A stretch of 64,000 nucleotides of DNA from Bhargavaea beijingensis (GTDB lineage Bacteria > Bacillota > Bacilli > Bacillales_A > Planococcaceae), in contig NZ_FNAR01000012.1 of NCBI RefSeq assembly GCF_900101985.1, positions 1 to 64,000 of the forward strand, read 5' to 3'. A program made the position numbers and the translations under genes. Below, in pieces: positions 17,909 through 25,690 of the stretch (positions are counted from its first letter, which is position 1; each line of letters begins with the position of its first letter). The notes under the pieces were generated by a model. It was not told where the DNA came from, did no database searches, and saw only the letters and a list, made by a program, of their open reading frames with translations.

Positions 17909-18097
17909 TTAATTCAAATAGGACAAAAGCTCCTGTTGTGCTTGCTTGGCGGCTTGTGCGTCCCGACCGAAAAGGGTTTTCAGCTCAGGGTCTGCACAGC
18001 GCTGGGCATACTCTTCCAACTTCTTGGAGACATTGCCATGACCGCCGATCAGACTTCTCAAATGTTCGACTTCGAGTTCAGTTAAATCGTGGTTCAT
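17909..18097 (-). CDS. Small CotF-like helical protein
   Basis: A 62-residue two-helix protein (LTELEVEHLRSLIGGHG and QAAKQAQQELLSYLN). It resembles the N-terminal half of CotF-like coat proteins and probably works with the next gene, forming a split four-helix unit; that pairing is inference. GGAGGTGCGAT precedes the ATG. First gene of the transcription unit. Confidence 0.7.
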   Translation of the reverse strand: MNHDLTELEVEHLRSLIGGHGNVSKKLEEYAQRCADPELKTLFGRDAQAAKQAQQELLSYLN

Positions 18098-18172
18098 ATC
18101 GCACCTCCTTTTTCATCCAATATCCCCATCCATATGGAAGTTCATACTGCCCGCTGCCCAATTCGTCCAAAC

Positions 18173-18203
18173 CAAAAGTGCCCCGGACATCATTGTCCGG
18201 GGC
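18173..18203 (-). terminator. Terminator of the GNAT gene
   Basis: GCCCCGGACA and TGTCCGGGGC pair on the minus strand, followed by ACTTTTGGTTTGG. Confidence 0.8.
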
Positions 18204-18212
18204 GGAGGGGAT

Positions 18213-18692
18213 TCATCCGAGAAGACGCATCATCCGTACACTATTCAGGTTGTGTCCATCAAAATCTTCTTCGAATTCAGCGACGGTGCTGAAGCCACGT
18301 GCTTCATAGAACCGTCTTGCATTCCCGTTGTCCCGTTCCACAGTGATGTACAGGCGCTCGGTGTCTGTCAGGCCGGAAATTCCGCTCTCAAGCAGAGCGG
18401 TCCCGAGCTTCTGTCCCTGGCAGGCGGGGAGAAGGTAGATTGCAGAGAGCTCGGCGTCTCCGGGTTCCGGCAGTCGGAAAAAGTTGGCGAAGCCGACAAC
18501 GGAACCGTTTTGTTCAGCTACATAAAGAATGGACTGCTCCAGCCGCATCTTTAAGGATGTCGGGCTATAGGCTGCTTCCAGGAAGCGCTCCCGGATTTCC
18601 CGCGGTATGATTCCTTCATACGTATCATGCCAGCTTTCAGCGGCAACCTGCCGGACTGCGGCGATGTCGTTCACGTCCATTTTTCGGATCAT
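18213..18692 (-). CDS. GNAT-family N-acetyltransferase
   Basis: A 159-residue acetyltransferase with motif A LSAIYLLPACQGQKLGTALL (acetyl-CoA pyrophosphate loop Q-x-x-G-x-G/A variant) and the late RRFYEARGFSTVAEFE segment. The N-terminal MIRKMDVNDIAAVRQVAAE is typical. Substrate unknown. The ATG at 18692 has GGGGAGGG seven bases upstream; the longer reading frame lacks a start signal. It is a single-gene unit. Confidence 0.85.
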   Translation of the reverse strand: MIRKMDVNDIAAVRQVAAESWHDTYEGIIPREIRERFLEAAYSPTSLKMRLEQSILYVAEQNGSVVGFANFFRLPEPGDAELSAIYLLPACQGQKLGTALLESGISGLTDTERLYITVERDNGNARRFYEARGFSTVAEFEEDFDGHNLNSVRMMRLLG

Positions 18693-18728
18693 GGCTGTCC
18701 CTCCCCGGATCAATTTCAATGAGTATAA

Positions 18729-18765
18729 CAAAAATGGACCGGTACCCGTATTGGATATCGGTCCA
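18729..18765 (-). terminator. Terminator of prsA
   Basis: GGACCGATA and TACCGGTCC pair on the minus strand and are followed by ATTTTTGTT. Confidence 0.8.
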
Positions 18766-18772
18766 TTGTCCA

Positions 18773-19675
18773 TTATTTTTTCTGTTCGGAATCCGCTGCC
18801 GGACCGTAGAACTGGTCAAGCGCGTCTTTCAGGTCTTCATCCTTGATTTTGATGTCAGCGTCCTTGAGCATCTTGGACAGCTTGTCCATCAGGGCGTTCG
18901 GATCGGCCTTCTTCTGAAGAAGCTCGTCTTTGATCTCGGCGCGGCGCTCGTCGGTGACGTCTTCTTTCTTCTCGGCATCTTCCGCTTTGCGTGTATCGGT
19001 CACCTGGATGATGTGGTAGCCGAAGTCGGACTTGACCGGGTCGCTGATTTCGTCGACTTTGAGGTTATAAGCCGCATCTGTAAAGTCGGCAACCATTTTG
19101 TCGGGGCCGAACCAGCCAAGCTCGCCGCCGGATTCCTGAGCGGCCGGCTCAGTGGAGTATTCTTTCGCCAGCTTGGCAAAGTCGCCGCCTTTATCGAGCT
19201 TGGCTTTGACTTCTTTTGCCGTTTCTTCGTCCTCCACCAAGATGTGGCGGGCGTTCAGCTCTGTGCCCATGCGGTCGATGTACTTGTCGACTTCTTCATC
19301 GGTCACTTCCACGCCGTCTGTCAGTGCCTTTTCCTGAAGCAAGTTAAGCTTGATCATGTCTTTGTAGCTTTCTTCCGTGTACCCTTGCTGGGCCAGGAAG
19401 GAGTCAAAGCCGTCACCGGCCTGCTCTTTCATGTCGTTATATTTCTTGTCGATTTCTTTCTGGTCGACATCGTATTTATCGTCGAGTACCTTTTCGATGA
19501 CCATCAGCTGGAGCGCTTGCTCGCCGACAGTTGTCTTCATTTCCTCATACAGATCCTGTTGTGTGATGTCGCCCACTTTGGACGTGACAAGCACGTCTTC
19601 TCCTGCGTTGTTGCTGCAGGCGGAGAGGGCAAGCACCGATGCGGCGAAAGTGGCCGCGATTACAGATTTCTTCAT
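18773..19675 (-). CDS. prsA: PrsA foldase lipoprotein
   Basis: A 300-residue lipoprotein. The signal sequence ends at the lipobox LSAC (Cys20), which would be lipidated outside the membrane. The central parvulin domain runs from about 130 to 225 (RHILVEDEETA, GGELGWFG, GYHIIQVTD). Flanking helical regions form the chaperone module. PrsA folds secreted proteins at the membrane-wall interface. The ATG at 19675 follows GAAGGGGAG. The C-terminus is short, ending PAADSEQKK. Confidence 0.95.
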   Translation of the reverse strand: MKKSVIAATFAASVLALSACSNNAGEDVLVTSKVGDITQQDLYEEMKTTVGEQALQLMVIEKVLDDKYDVDQKEIDKKYNDMKEQAGDGFDSFLAQQGYTEESYKDMIKLNLLQEKALTDGVEVTDEEVDKYIDRMGTELNARHILVEDEETAKEVKAKLDKGGDFAKLAKEYSTEPAAQESGGELGWFGPDKMVADFTDAAYNLKVDEISDPVKSDFGYHIIQVTDTRKAEDAEKKEDVTDERRAEIKDELLQKKADPNALMDKLSKMLKDADIKIKDEDLKDALDQFYGPAADSEQKK

Positions 19676-19812
19676 TTTAAACTCCCCTTCTGGTTGTGTA
19701 AACAAAAGTAAATATATCATAAAAACGCGCCGGCTACAAAAAGGTTCCCGGCAAATGCCCACAGACCCCTTTCTCCCGCGCATACGATACGGGAGAGAAG
19801 GGAGGTGATCAC

Positions 19813-19905
19813 ATGAGCGGAGGTTTCAACTACGGCGGCGGCTTCGCCTTGATCGTCGTCCTTTTCATCCTGCTGATCATCGTCGGGGCAGCGTACGTCT
19901 ACTGA
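19813..19905 (+). CDS. YjcZ-family microprotein, 30 aa
   Basis: A single-helix protein opening MSGGFNYGGGFALIVVLF and ending GAAYVY, matching the YjcZ/SscA family: a Gly-rich head followed by one membrane helix. Family members are tied to spore assembly in B. subtilis, but are widespread and copied many times in Bacillales. GGGAGGTGATCAC gives a strong ribosome site. It is divergent from prsA. Confidence 0.85.
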   Translation: MSGGFNYGGGFALIVVLFILLIIVGAAYVY

Positions 19906-20047
19906 TGAATGAGGGCCGGCCGGCATGATCCCCCTTCGGCCGTGCCGCCTGAATAACAGCAGCGAAGGGAAAGGACCGGTATGGCCGGCGGATTGTCCGG
20001 TGTACTAAAGGAGATGCCGGCACAAAATACCGTCCTACCGTCGAATG

Positions 20048-20097
20048 AAAAACGTCCATCCCCCGGAGACCCGGGTGGATGGACGTTTATTATTTTT
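20048..20097. terminator. Terminator between the YjcZ gene and the small membrane gene
   Basis: AACGTCCATCC and GGTGGATGGACGTT form the stem, followed by TATTATTTTT on the plus strand and by TTTTT-like bases on the minus strand. Confidence 0.8.
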
Positions 20098-20102
20098 ATG
20101 GT

Positions 20103-20291
20103 TCAGGAGATGGCAGTCATGATCTCGACAAAGAACGAGATGATTAATATGGTAATGAGGATGTTGACCGTCTGATAAATTTTCGGCTGCTTTTCCTCGG
20201 GGATTTCCCTGACTTCACAGAGGGCATAGGTCATCTTGTTGATCTGGAACAGATAGAAGATCGAGAACAGCACAGTGACAAGAATGATCAT
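20103..20291 (-). CDS. Small membrane protein, 62 aa
   Basis: Two predicted helices (residues 2-17 and about 42-60) joined by a polar loop REIPEEKQPKIYQ. Family not recognised. The ATG at 20291 has GGGGG seven bases upstream. It lies alone between prsA and the DUF3267 gene. Confidence 0.7.
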   Translation of the reverse strand: MIILVTVLFSIFYLFQINKMTYALCEVREIPEEKQPKIYQTVNILITILIISFFVEIMTAIS

Positions 20292-20357
20292 TCCATTTCC
20301 CCCTTTCTGCACGACTATTGACTTAGCATAACAGAAGAACGGTTAAAAGAAAACCGC

Positions 20358-20900
20358 TCATTCTGGCAGCGGGACCAGAATTTCGTAGCCGTCGTCATTT
20401 TCCTCGATGTAGGACGATTTGGGCGAACGGGAGAGATTCTTGACATACACAAAGTCGATCAGGCAGATGCCGCAGTGAAAAGCGAGCAGCGCCGTGAAAT
20501 AATGCGAGAACACCGGGAACAGGATCCCGCCCGCAACAAACAGCGGGTTCAGGATAAAGAACGGTGCCACGAGCGAGAGGGCAAAGCGCTTTTTCGGAAT
20601 CGGCTCGCGGATGCGCAGCAGGAAGAGCGGGAAAAACGACCAGTCCCGGTTGATGACAAGCGTGATCCGCTTGCGGTATTTCCACAGTGCCGCAAAGTGC
20701 AGCATTTTGTGCGCAGGATAAAGCAGGATCACCCCTGTGAGAAACAATGCGAAAAACGCGTCTGTCTTCCCGCTTTCCCGTGTCAGTTCAAATCCGATAT
20801 ATGAAACAATGAAGACGGCAATCATCAGAATGGAAGAAAGCAGGAACAAACGGCTGAGCCCGTAGTGTTTCTTCACATTGATGGTCTTCCAGCATCGCAT
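20358..20900 (-). CDS. DUF3267 membrane protein (YhaJ-like, putative zincin)
   Basis: A 180-residue protein with four hydrophobic segments and an HxxxH motif (PAHKMLH) near residue 65, next to a basic WKYRKR stretch. DUF3267 proteins such as YhaJ are predicted membrane metalloproteases, though activity is unproven. The position between prsA and scoC matches yhaJ in B. subtilis. The ATG at 20900 has AAAGGAG nine bases upstream; the upstream ATG directly abuts that site. Confidence 0.7.
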   Translation of the reverse strand: MRCWKTINVKKHYGLSRLFLLSSILMIAVFIVSYIGFELTRESGKTDAFFALFLTGVILLYPAHKMLHFAALWKYRKRITLVINRDWSFFPLFLLRIREPIPKKRFALSLVAPFFILNPLFVAGGILFPVFSHYFTALLAFHCGICLIDFVYVKNLSRSPKSSYIEENDDGYEILVPLPE

Positions 20901-20997
20901 CAGCTGCATCTCCTTTTATGGATTCCCAAGATGGATGATACATACCGTACTGCGATTTGCGATAAAAATCAACCGTTTTAGACGAAAAAAAGCGAGA

Positions 20998-21612
20998 TTA
21001 GGAAACTCCGTCTTTCTCCTCCCGGGAAAGTTCTTCCGCTTCGCCGGCAAGGGCACCGACCGCCCCTTGTGAAGGTCCGTTATCTTCCTGCCCGTACAGC
21101 CGATCCATGTTCCTGAATCCCTGTTCGAAAATATCCATGAAATCATCTCCGTAGATGTTGCGGATCACGGCCATCAGTTCGATGAACTCGGGGAAACGTC
21201 CGTAAAGCTGGCGCACGGGAAGGGAGCCTGTTAAAACAGAATGTTCTGTGTCAAAATAATGGTTGTTGATCTCGAGCAGGAGCTTACTGCCCTGTCCGGT
21301 CACTTCAACATATGTACTGCGCTTGTCATCTTCCCGTTTTGAGAAAGACAAATAACCGCGTTCCTCCAATTTTTTTGAAAAGTTGAATGCTGTTGACACA
21401 TGCATGACGCCGAACTTCGCAACTTCAGAGATGGTCGCGCCTTTGAGATGCGCTGCAATCCAGAGAATGTGATGTTCATTGATGTTCAGGCCGAATGGCT
21501 TGATCCAATGCTGCCAGTCTTTTTCCACGGCTTTCCACAGTGCTTTTGAAAGCTGGGCCATCCGCTGGCTGTACAACATGGCTTCTGGCATTGTATAGGA
21601 TTGTTCTGCCAA
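20998..21612 (-). CDS. scoC: Transition-state regulator ScoC (Hpr), MarR family
   Basis: A 204-residue MarR-type protein. Segments [36 protein letters not shown] and [20 protein letters not shown] follow B. subtilis Hpr almost residue for residue, including the winged-helix core. ScoC represses protease and peptide-transport genes and affects sporulation. The C-terminal acidic tail is longer and divergent. A TTG start at 21612 with AAGGTG upstream gives the usual family length. Confidence 0.95.
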   Translation of the reverse strand: MAEQSYTMPEAMLYSQRMAQLSKALWKAVEKDWQHWIKPFGLNINEHHILWIAAHLKGATISEVAKFGVMHVSTAFNFSKKLEERGYLSFSKREDDKRSTYVEVTGQGSKLLLEINNHYFDTEHSVLTGSLPVRQLYGRFPEFIELMAVIRNIYGDDFMDIFEQGFRNMDRLYGQEDNGPSQGAVGALAGEAEELSREEKDGVS

Positions 21613-21773
21613 GTCCCCACCTTCTTTCTCAATCTTCGGATAGTTTATAAATAGTATATCAGTAAAATACATAGGAAAGAAGGGTTTCCGTAACAATCGT
21701 TACATTTTGAGAGTGAAGGAGGAAATCCGGGGCCGTTCATGGTGGGGGAAGGTAAGGAGAGAAATGCAATAGA

Positions 21774-21816
21774 GAAGGACTCCAGCCGGTTTCACCGGGC
21801 TTTTGGAGTCCTTTTG
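21774..21816 (-). terminator. Hairpin beyond yhaH
   Basis: GAAGGACTCCA pairs with TGGAGTCCTTTT around an inner CCGG stem. It lies between the 3' end of yhaH and the scoC promoter region; the rest of 21613-21911 holds nothing else recognised. Confidence 0.6.
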
Positions 21817-21911
21817 ACCCGGGAAAACCGCCGGGTGGATGCAGGTTATGAGGGAGACGGCCAGAGTCGCGGATTGGTCTCTGCTGCCTGAATATTATTA
21901 TCGGCAGAGCC

Positions 21912-22274
21912 TCATTTCTTGATAGTGCTGACCGCCTGTTCCAGCTCGGCGATGGAAGTCTGGATCTGCTGGACACGCTTCTGGATCCTTTCGCGGTTCA
22001 GTTCCGAGTCGCGGTTCCAGATATCAACCGATGTTTTCAGCTCATCCGCAACTTCCGGTAAGCGGTCTTTTGCTTCGTTGACCAGATGCTTGACCGAAGC
22101 CTTCAGGTCATTCGTTTTCGCTTTTACATCTTCGATTTTCGGTTTCAGATTGTCGGACGAGCTCTTGACCGAATAGCGCAGCTCTTTGCCGGACTGAGGC
22201 GCGCTCAGCAGGACCGCTGCGGCGCTTCCGGCGGCACCGGCGAGGAATCCGAGGAAAAATGATGATGCTTTCAT
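21912..22274 (-). CDS. yhaH: YtxH-domain protein YhaH
   Basis: A 120-residue protein with an N-terminal Gly/Ala-rich membrane helix (residues 5-24, FFLGFLAGAAGSAAAVLL) followed by APQSGKELR, the mark of YtxH proteins. A long charged coiled coil follows. It is probably membrane-anchored with a cytoplasmic coil; YtxH proteins are often stress-linked, without known activity. It lies between scoC and trpP as in B. subtilis. Confidence 0.85.
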   Translation of the reverse strand: MKASSFFLGFLAGAAGSAAAVLLSAPQSGKELRYSVKSSSDNLKPKIEDVKAKTNDLKASVKHLVNEAKDRLPEVADELKTSVDIWNRDSELNRERIQKRVQQIQTSIAELEQAVSTIKK

Positions 22275-22356
22275 GAGAGCACTCTCCCTTCTCTATATCG
22301 TTCAATATTCCTTTCCGCTTCTTTATTAAAACATGCAAAGAGTGGAGGACACAACA

Positions 22357-22394
22357 AACGGACACCCCGGCAGCTCCCTGCCGGGGTGTCCGTT
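22357..22394 (-). terminator. Terminator of trpP
   Basis: A perfect 17-bp stem (AACGGACACCCCGGCAG) with a four-base loop; the minus-strand tail reads TGTTGTG, a weak T tract. Confidence 0.75.
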
Positions 22395-22398
22395 CCGA

Positions 22399-22923
22399 TC
22401 AGTGGGACGGGGCAGGCGCGTAGTTCGAGCGCTGCGCAAGCCGGAGAACGATCGGATAGATGATAAAGAAGGCGATGGCATTCATAACGATGGCCGGCAG
22501 GACGACCGTCAGGAACAGCGCCAGGAACGGGAAGTCCCCGCCGAGCAAGAAAATCGCGACGGACAGGAAAATCGAACCCGACAGGACCGTTCCAAGCGCG
22601 GCCAGAACTGTTGCCGCGGCCAGTTTGTCGGCGAGTTTCCCGAGAAGGAGCACCACGCCGAAGAAGACGATCCCGGTCACCGTCTTGTCGATGACGTTCG
22701 GGATGAATCCGCCGGGGAATGTCGTGAACAGGCCGGACAGGATGCCGGTCGACACGGACATGACGAGTACGCTCCTGATGTCGCGGAACAGCAGGATGCC
22801 GATGAACATCATCGTCAGCATAAAGTCCGGCTTCATGCCCCCGTTAATCCCCGGGATCACCAGGTACAGCGCCGTCCCGATCCCGATCAGTAAAGCCATC
22901 AAAACCAGATTTTTCGTTTTCAT
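22399..22923 (-). CDS. trpP: Tryptophan transporter TrpP
   Basis: A 174-residue membrane protein with five or six helices, including MALLIGIGTALYLVIPGING at the start and the conserved FPGGFIPNVIDK loop. B. subtilis TrpP (YhaG) imports tryptophan and its translation is blocked by TRAP when tryptophan is plentiful. The same logic is likely here because evenly spaced GAG/TAG triplets cover the ribosome site (see the site at 22926). Confidence 0.9.
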   Translation of the reverse strand: MKTKNLVLMALLIGIGTALYLVIPGINGGMKPDFMLTMMFIGILLFRDIRSVLVMSVSTGILSGLFTTFPGGFIPNVIDKTVTGIVFFGVVLLLGKLADKLAAATVLAALGTVLSGSIFLSVAIFLLGGDFPFLALFLTVVLPAIVMNAIAFFIIYPIVLRLAQRSNYAPAPSH

Positions 22924-22925
22924 TG

Positions 22926-22957
22926 CTCATCTCTCCTCAGCTAAGCTAAATTTGCTA
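22926..22957 (-). promoter_or_regulatory. Putative TRAP binding site over the trpP Shine-Dalgarno
   Basis: On the minus strand, triplets TAG, TAG, GAG, GAG and GAG occur at exactly five-base steps (22946-48, 22941-43, 22936-38, 22931-33 and 22926-28), ending two bases before the ATG. A further TAG is at 22955-57 and a GAG at 22971-73. The Shine-Dalgarno GAGGAG is inside the run. TRAP binds (G/U)AG repeats separated by two or three bases. Confidence 0.8.
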
Positions 22958-23033
22958 CCCCCGGCGTGCCCTCATGGCCGACAGCGGGTTGCGTAGTCCG
23001 ATTGTACCGTTTTTGGTTGGAAATTTCAATCCA

Positions 23034-23462
23034 TCAGTTTTTAATCTGTGCTCCGATCGCTTCGGCGATTTCCTTCAATTTTTCTTTCGGGAATTCGTCT
23101 TCCTTTGTTTCCCAATGCAGCCCGAACCCGTCCGTCTGGCGGTCGTAGCGCGGGATGAAGTGGAGGTGGAAGTGATAGACGCTCTGGCTGGCCGCCGCTC
23201 CGGTGTTGTTCAGCAGGTTCATGCCGGCCGGCTCGAACTCGGCTTTCAGTGCGCGGGCGATCTTTGGTGCTGCCGAGAACAGCTGTGCCGCTTCGTCTTC
23301 GCTGAACTCATAAATGTTCTCGCGGTGCACTTTCGGAATCAGCAGGACATGGCCTTTCGTCGTCGGCATAATGTCCATGAACGCAAGGACGTGCTCGTCT
23401 TCATAAACTTTGGCTGCCGGAATTTCCCCTTCCACCATCTTGCAGAAAATGCATTCTGTCAT
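23034..23462 (-). CDS. hit: HIT-family nucleotide hydrolase
   Basis: A 142-residue histidine-triad protein with HFHLHFIPRY, the triad being H97, H99 and H101. An N-terminal CxxC (Cys4, Cys7) is part of the usual zinc site of this subgroup. These enzymes hydrolyse nucleoside phosphoramidates or dinucleotides. It sits between trpP and the divergent ecsAB operon, as in B. subtilis. Confidence 0.92.
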   Translation of the reverse strand: MTECIFCKMVEGEIPAAKVYEDEHVLAFMDIMPTTKGHVLLIPKVHRENIYEFSEDEAAQLFSAAPKIARALKAEFEPAGMNLLNNTGAAASQSVYHFHLHFIPRYDRQTDGFGLHWETKEDEFPKEKLKEIAEAIGAQIKN

Positions 23463-23590
23463 TGGTCAACATCTCCCTTTTTCATATCATGACAACAGTT
23501 TAACATATATTATTCTGAAAACGGAGGACAGGCATGGAAGGAAAACCCGTCCGGGATTTGATAAAATGGAGGCAAGAATGGGGTGGAAAC

Positions 23591-24340
23591 ATGAACGTAT
23601 TGGAAGTGGAAAGGATTACCGGCGGGTATACGCGCAAGCCGGTACTTCACGATCTGTCATTTGAAGTGGGCCCGGGCGAACTGGTCGGGCTGATCGGACT
23701 GAACGGAGCCGGGAAAAGCACGACGATCAAGCATATCATCGGGCTCATGGAGCCGTCGGAAGGCGAGATCCGGATCGGCGGGACGGCTTTCCGTGATGAT
23801 CCGGAGAAATACAGGAGCTCGTTTTCTTATATCCCCGAGACGCCGGTGCTCTATGACGAGCTGACGCTCCGTGAGCACCTGGAGCTGACGGCGATGGCTT
23901 ACGGCATACCGAAAGATGTGTTCGAGGCGAGGTCAGCTGCGCTTCTGCGCGAATTCAGGATGGAAAAGCGGCTCCGGTGGTTCCCGTCGCATTTCTCGAA
24001 GGGCATGAGACAGAAGGTAATGATCATGTGCGCGTTCCTCGTGAACCCGTCGCTCTATATCATCGATGAGCCGTTTGTCGGGCTCGACCCGCTCGGCATC
24101 CGCTCCTTGCTTGAGCAGATGAGCGAGAAAAAGGCGGACGGGGCGTCCGTTCTCATGTCGACGCATATTCTCGCAACTGCCGAGAAGTACTGCGACCGGA
24201 TCCTGCTGCTGCATGAAGGCCGGCTGCGCGCGGCAGGAACGATGGACCAGCTGCGTGAGCAGTTCGGCATGCCGGGTGCGACGCTCGACGACTTGTATAT
24301 CGAGATGGCAGGGGAGCCGGACGATGGGCAGCCTGCGTGA
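23591..24340 (+). CDS. ecsA: ABC transporter ATPase EcsA
   Basis: A 249-residue ATPase with Walker A GLNGAGKS at residues 36-43, signature FSKGMRQKV and Walker B SLYIIDEPFVGLD. With EcsB it affects protein secretion, regulated intramembrane proteolysis and competence in B. subtilis; the transported substrate is not settled. The ATG at 23591 follows GGGGTGG. It overlaps ecsB by 17 bases. Confidence 0.92.
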   Translation: MNVLEVERITGGYTRKPVLHDLSFEVGPGELVGLIGLNGAGKSTTIKHIIGLMEPSEGEIRIGGTAFRDDPEKYRSSFSYIPETPVLYDELTLREHLELTAMAYGIPKDVFEARSAALLREFRMEKRLRWFPSHFSKGMRQKVMIMCAFLVNPSLYIIDEPFVGLDPLGIRSLLEQMSEKKADGASVLMSTHILATAEKYCDRILLLHEGRLRAAGTMDQLREQFGMPGATLDDLYIEMAGEPDDGQPA

Positions 24341-25523
24341 TGTGTGGCGCAGCCGCTTCATCCATTACACGGAGGAGCTGCAGCGCTACACGAAGTTCAT
24401 CTTTACCGGTCATCTCGCCATCGTCCTTGTGTTTTTGATCGGAGCGGGGGGATATGCGTATAGCGACTGGCTGAAAACGATACCGGCAGACTTTCCGGCC
24501 GCTCCGCTGGCAGGGGTCATTCTGGCCGCGATCCTCGCCTACGCGCCGCCCGCCACACTGCTCAAAGAAGCGGACGCCGTCTTTTTCCTGCCGATGGAGG
24601 AAAAGCTCGGCGGCTATATGCAGAGTGCGCTTAAATGGACGTCCGTTTCGGGGATCCTGCTGCCGGTGCTTGCGTTCGTCGTCTCGGTTCCTTTGCTGAA
24701 CGCGGTTTACGGACTCAAAGGGTTCGGCATGCTCGCTCTCGTGATCGGCATTGTGGCACTCCATGTCTGGAATGTGCGCACAGAATTCGCCCACCGCTGG
24801 GGGGAGCAGGGAGAGGGGGCGTGGGGCGACCGCGCCATCCGCTTTGTCCTGACGGCAATCCCGCTTGTTGCCGCCATGTACGGCAAATGGTGGCTCGGCG
24901 CGGCACTGCTGATTCCGATCGTCGTGTACGGCGTGCTGAAGCAGCGGACGAGCGAAGGCAAGCCGTTCCCGTTCCTCCACTTTATCGAGCTGGAGCGAGG
25001 ACGGATGAGCCGCTTCTACCGGTTTGCCAACCAGTTCACCGATGTCCCGCATCTTCGCGGGGCGGTCCACCGGAGAGCGTGGCTCGACTGGGCGTACGGA
25101 AACGCCGCATTTGAATCCGAAGCCGCCCCGCGCTACCTCGCGATGCGGACCTTTATCCGGTCGGACGATCTGTTCCTGCTGTGGGTGCGCCTGACCGCCA
25201 TCTCGATGATCGGCGCGCTCTTTATCCCGATGCCGGCGGTCGCCGCCGTCTTCAGCGGCGCGCTCGCCTTTGCGACGGCCTACCAGCTGCGTGACGCCCT
25301 TGCCAGCCAGCATGAGTTCAGGATGGACCGGCTTTATCCGGTGACGGATGCGGTGCGTGCCTCGGCAGTCCGCCGCACGGTCCGAAGCGTGCAGGTGGTA
25401 CAGGCTGTGTTTGTTCTGGCGGCGGCGTGGTTCCAGTACGGCATGGGAGCCGGGATGCTGGTGCTTGCGGTTGCTGTCCTGGTCGTGTCTGAAGTCACGC
25501 TCCGGTTATCGGGGAAGAAATGA
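24324..25523 (+). CDS. ecsB: ABC transporter permease EcsB
   Basis: A 399-residue membrane protein with about nine hydrophobic segments and the EcsB-type opening SLRDVWRSRFIHYTEELQRY. It partners EcsA; the third B. subtilis gene, ecsC, is not present after it. The ATG at 24324 has AGGGGAG seven bases upstream, within ecsA. Confidence 0.9.
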   Translation: MGSLRDVWRSRFIHYTEELQRYTKFIFTGHLAIVLVFLIGAGGYAYSDWLKTIPADFPAAPLAGVILAAILAYAPPATLLKEADAVFFLPMEEKLGGYMQSALKWTSVSGILLPVLAFVVSVPLLNAVYGLKGFGMLALVIGIVALHVWNVRTEFAHRWGEQGEGAWGDRAIRFVLTAIPLVAAMYGKWWLGAALLIPIVVYGVLKQRTSEGKPFPFLHFIELERGRMSRFYRFANQFTDVPHLRGAVHRRAWLDWAYGNAAFESEAAPRYLAMRTFIRSDDLFLLWVRLTAISMIGALFIPMPAVAAVFSGALAFATAYQLRDALASQHEFRMDRLYPVTDAVRASAVRRTVRSVQVVQAVFVLAAAWFQYGMGAGMLVLAVAVLVVSEVTLRLSGKK

Positions 25524-25530
25524 CAGATGT

Positions 25531-25568
25531 AAAAGGCTTCGCGTCCATGGGGGACGCGGAGCCTTTTT
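25531..25568 (+). terminator. Terminator of ecsAB
   Basis: AAAAGGCTTCGCGTCC pairs with GGACGCGGAGCCTTTTT. Confidence 0.88.
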
Positions 25569-25583
25569 GGGGGTGGACTTAGG

Positions 25584-25675
25584 TGAGTGCTCCGAAAGCG
25601 GGGTTGAGTGCTTTGAAATTGCGGATGAGTACATCGAAACAGTAGGCGGGTGCATCGAATGGAGATGCACCCGCC
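25584..25675. repeat. 21-bp period array after ecsAB
   Basis: Units at 25584, 25605, 25626 and 25647 in exact 21-bp steps, with the core GAGTGCTTTGAAA or GGGTGCATCGAA. The last unit forms a 12-bp hairpin (GGCGGGTGCATC at 25645-25656 against 25664-25675) that may end the convergent gene. The same core recurs at 63670. Confidence 0.8.
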
Positions 25676-25690
25676 TATCGGTATTGCCGT

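Noticed and set aside
21613-21911. Riboswitch or small RNA upstream of scoC
   Set aside because: Apart from the hairpin at 21774 no conserved riboswitch core or T-box sequence was found.
25645-25675. Intrinsic terminator for the C45 gene
   Set aside because: The 12-bp stem is strong but no T tract follows on the minus strand; treated as part of the array instead.
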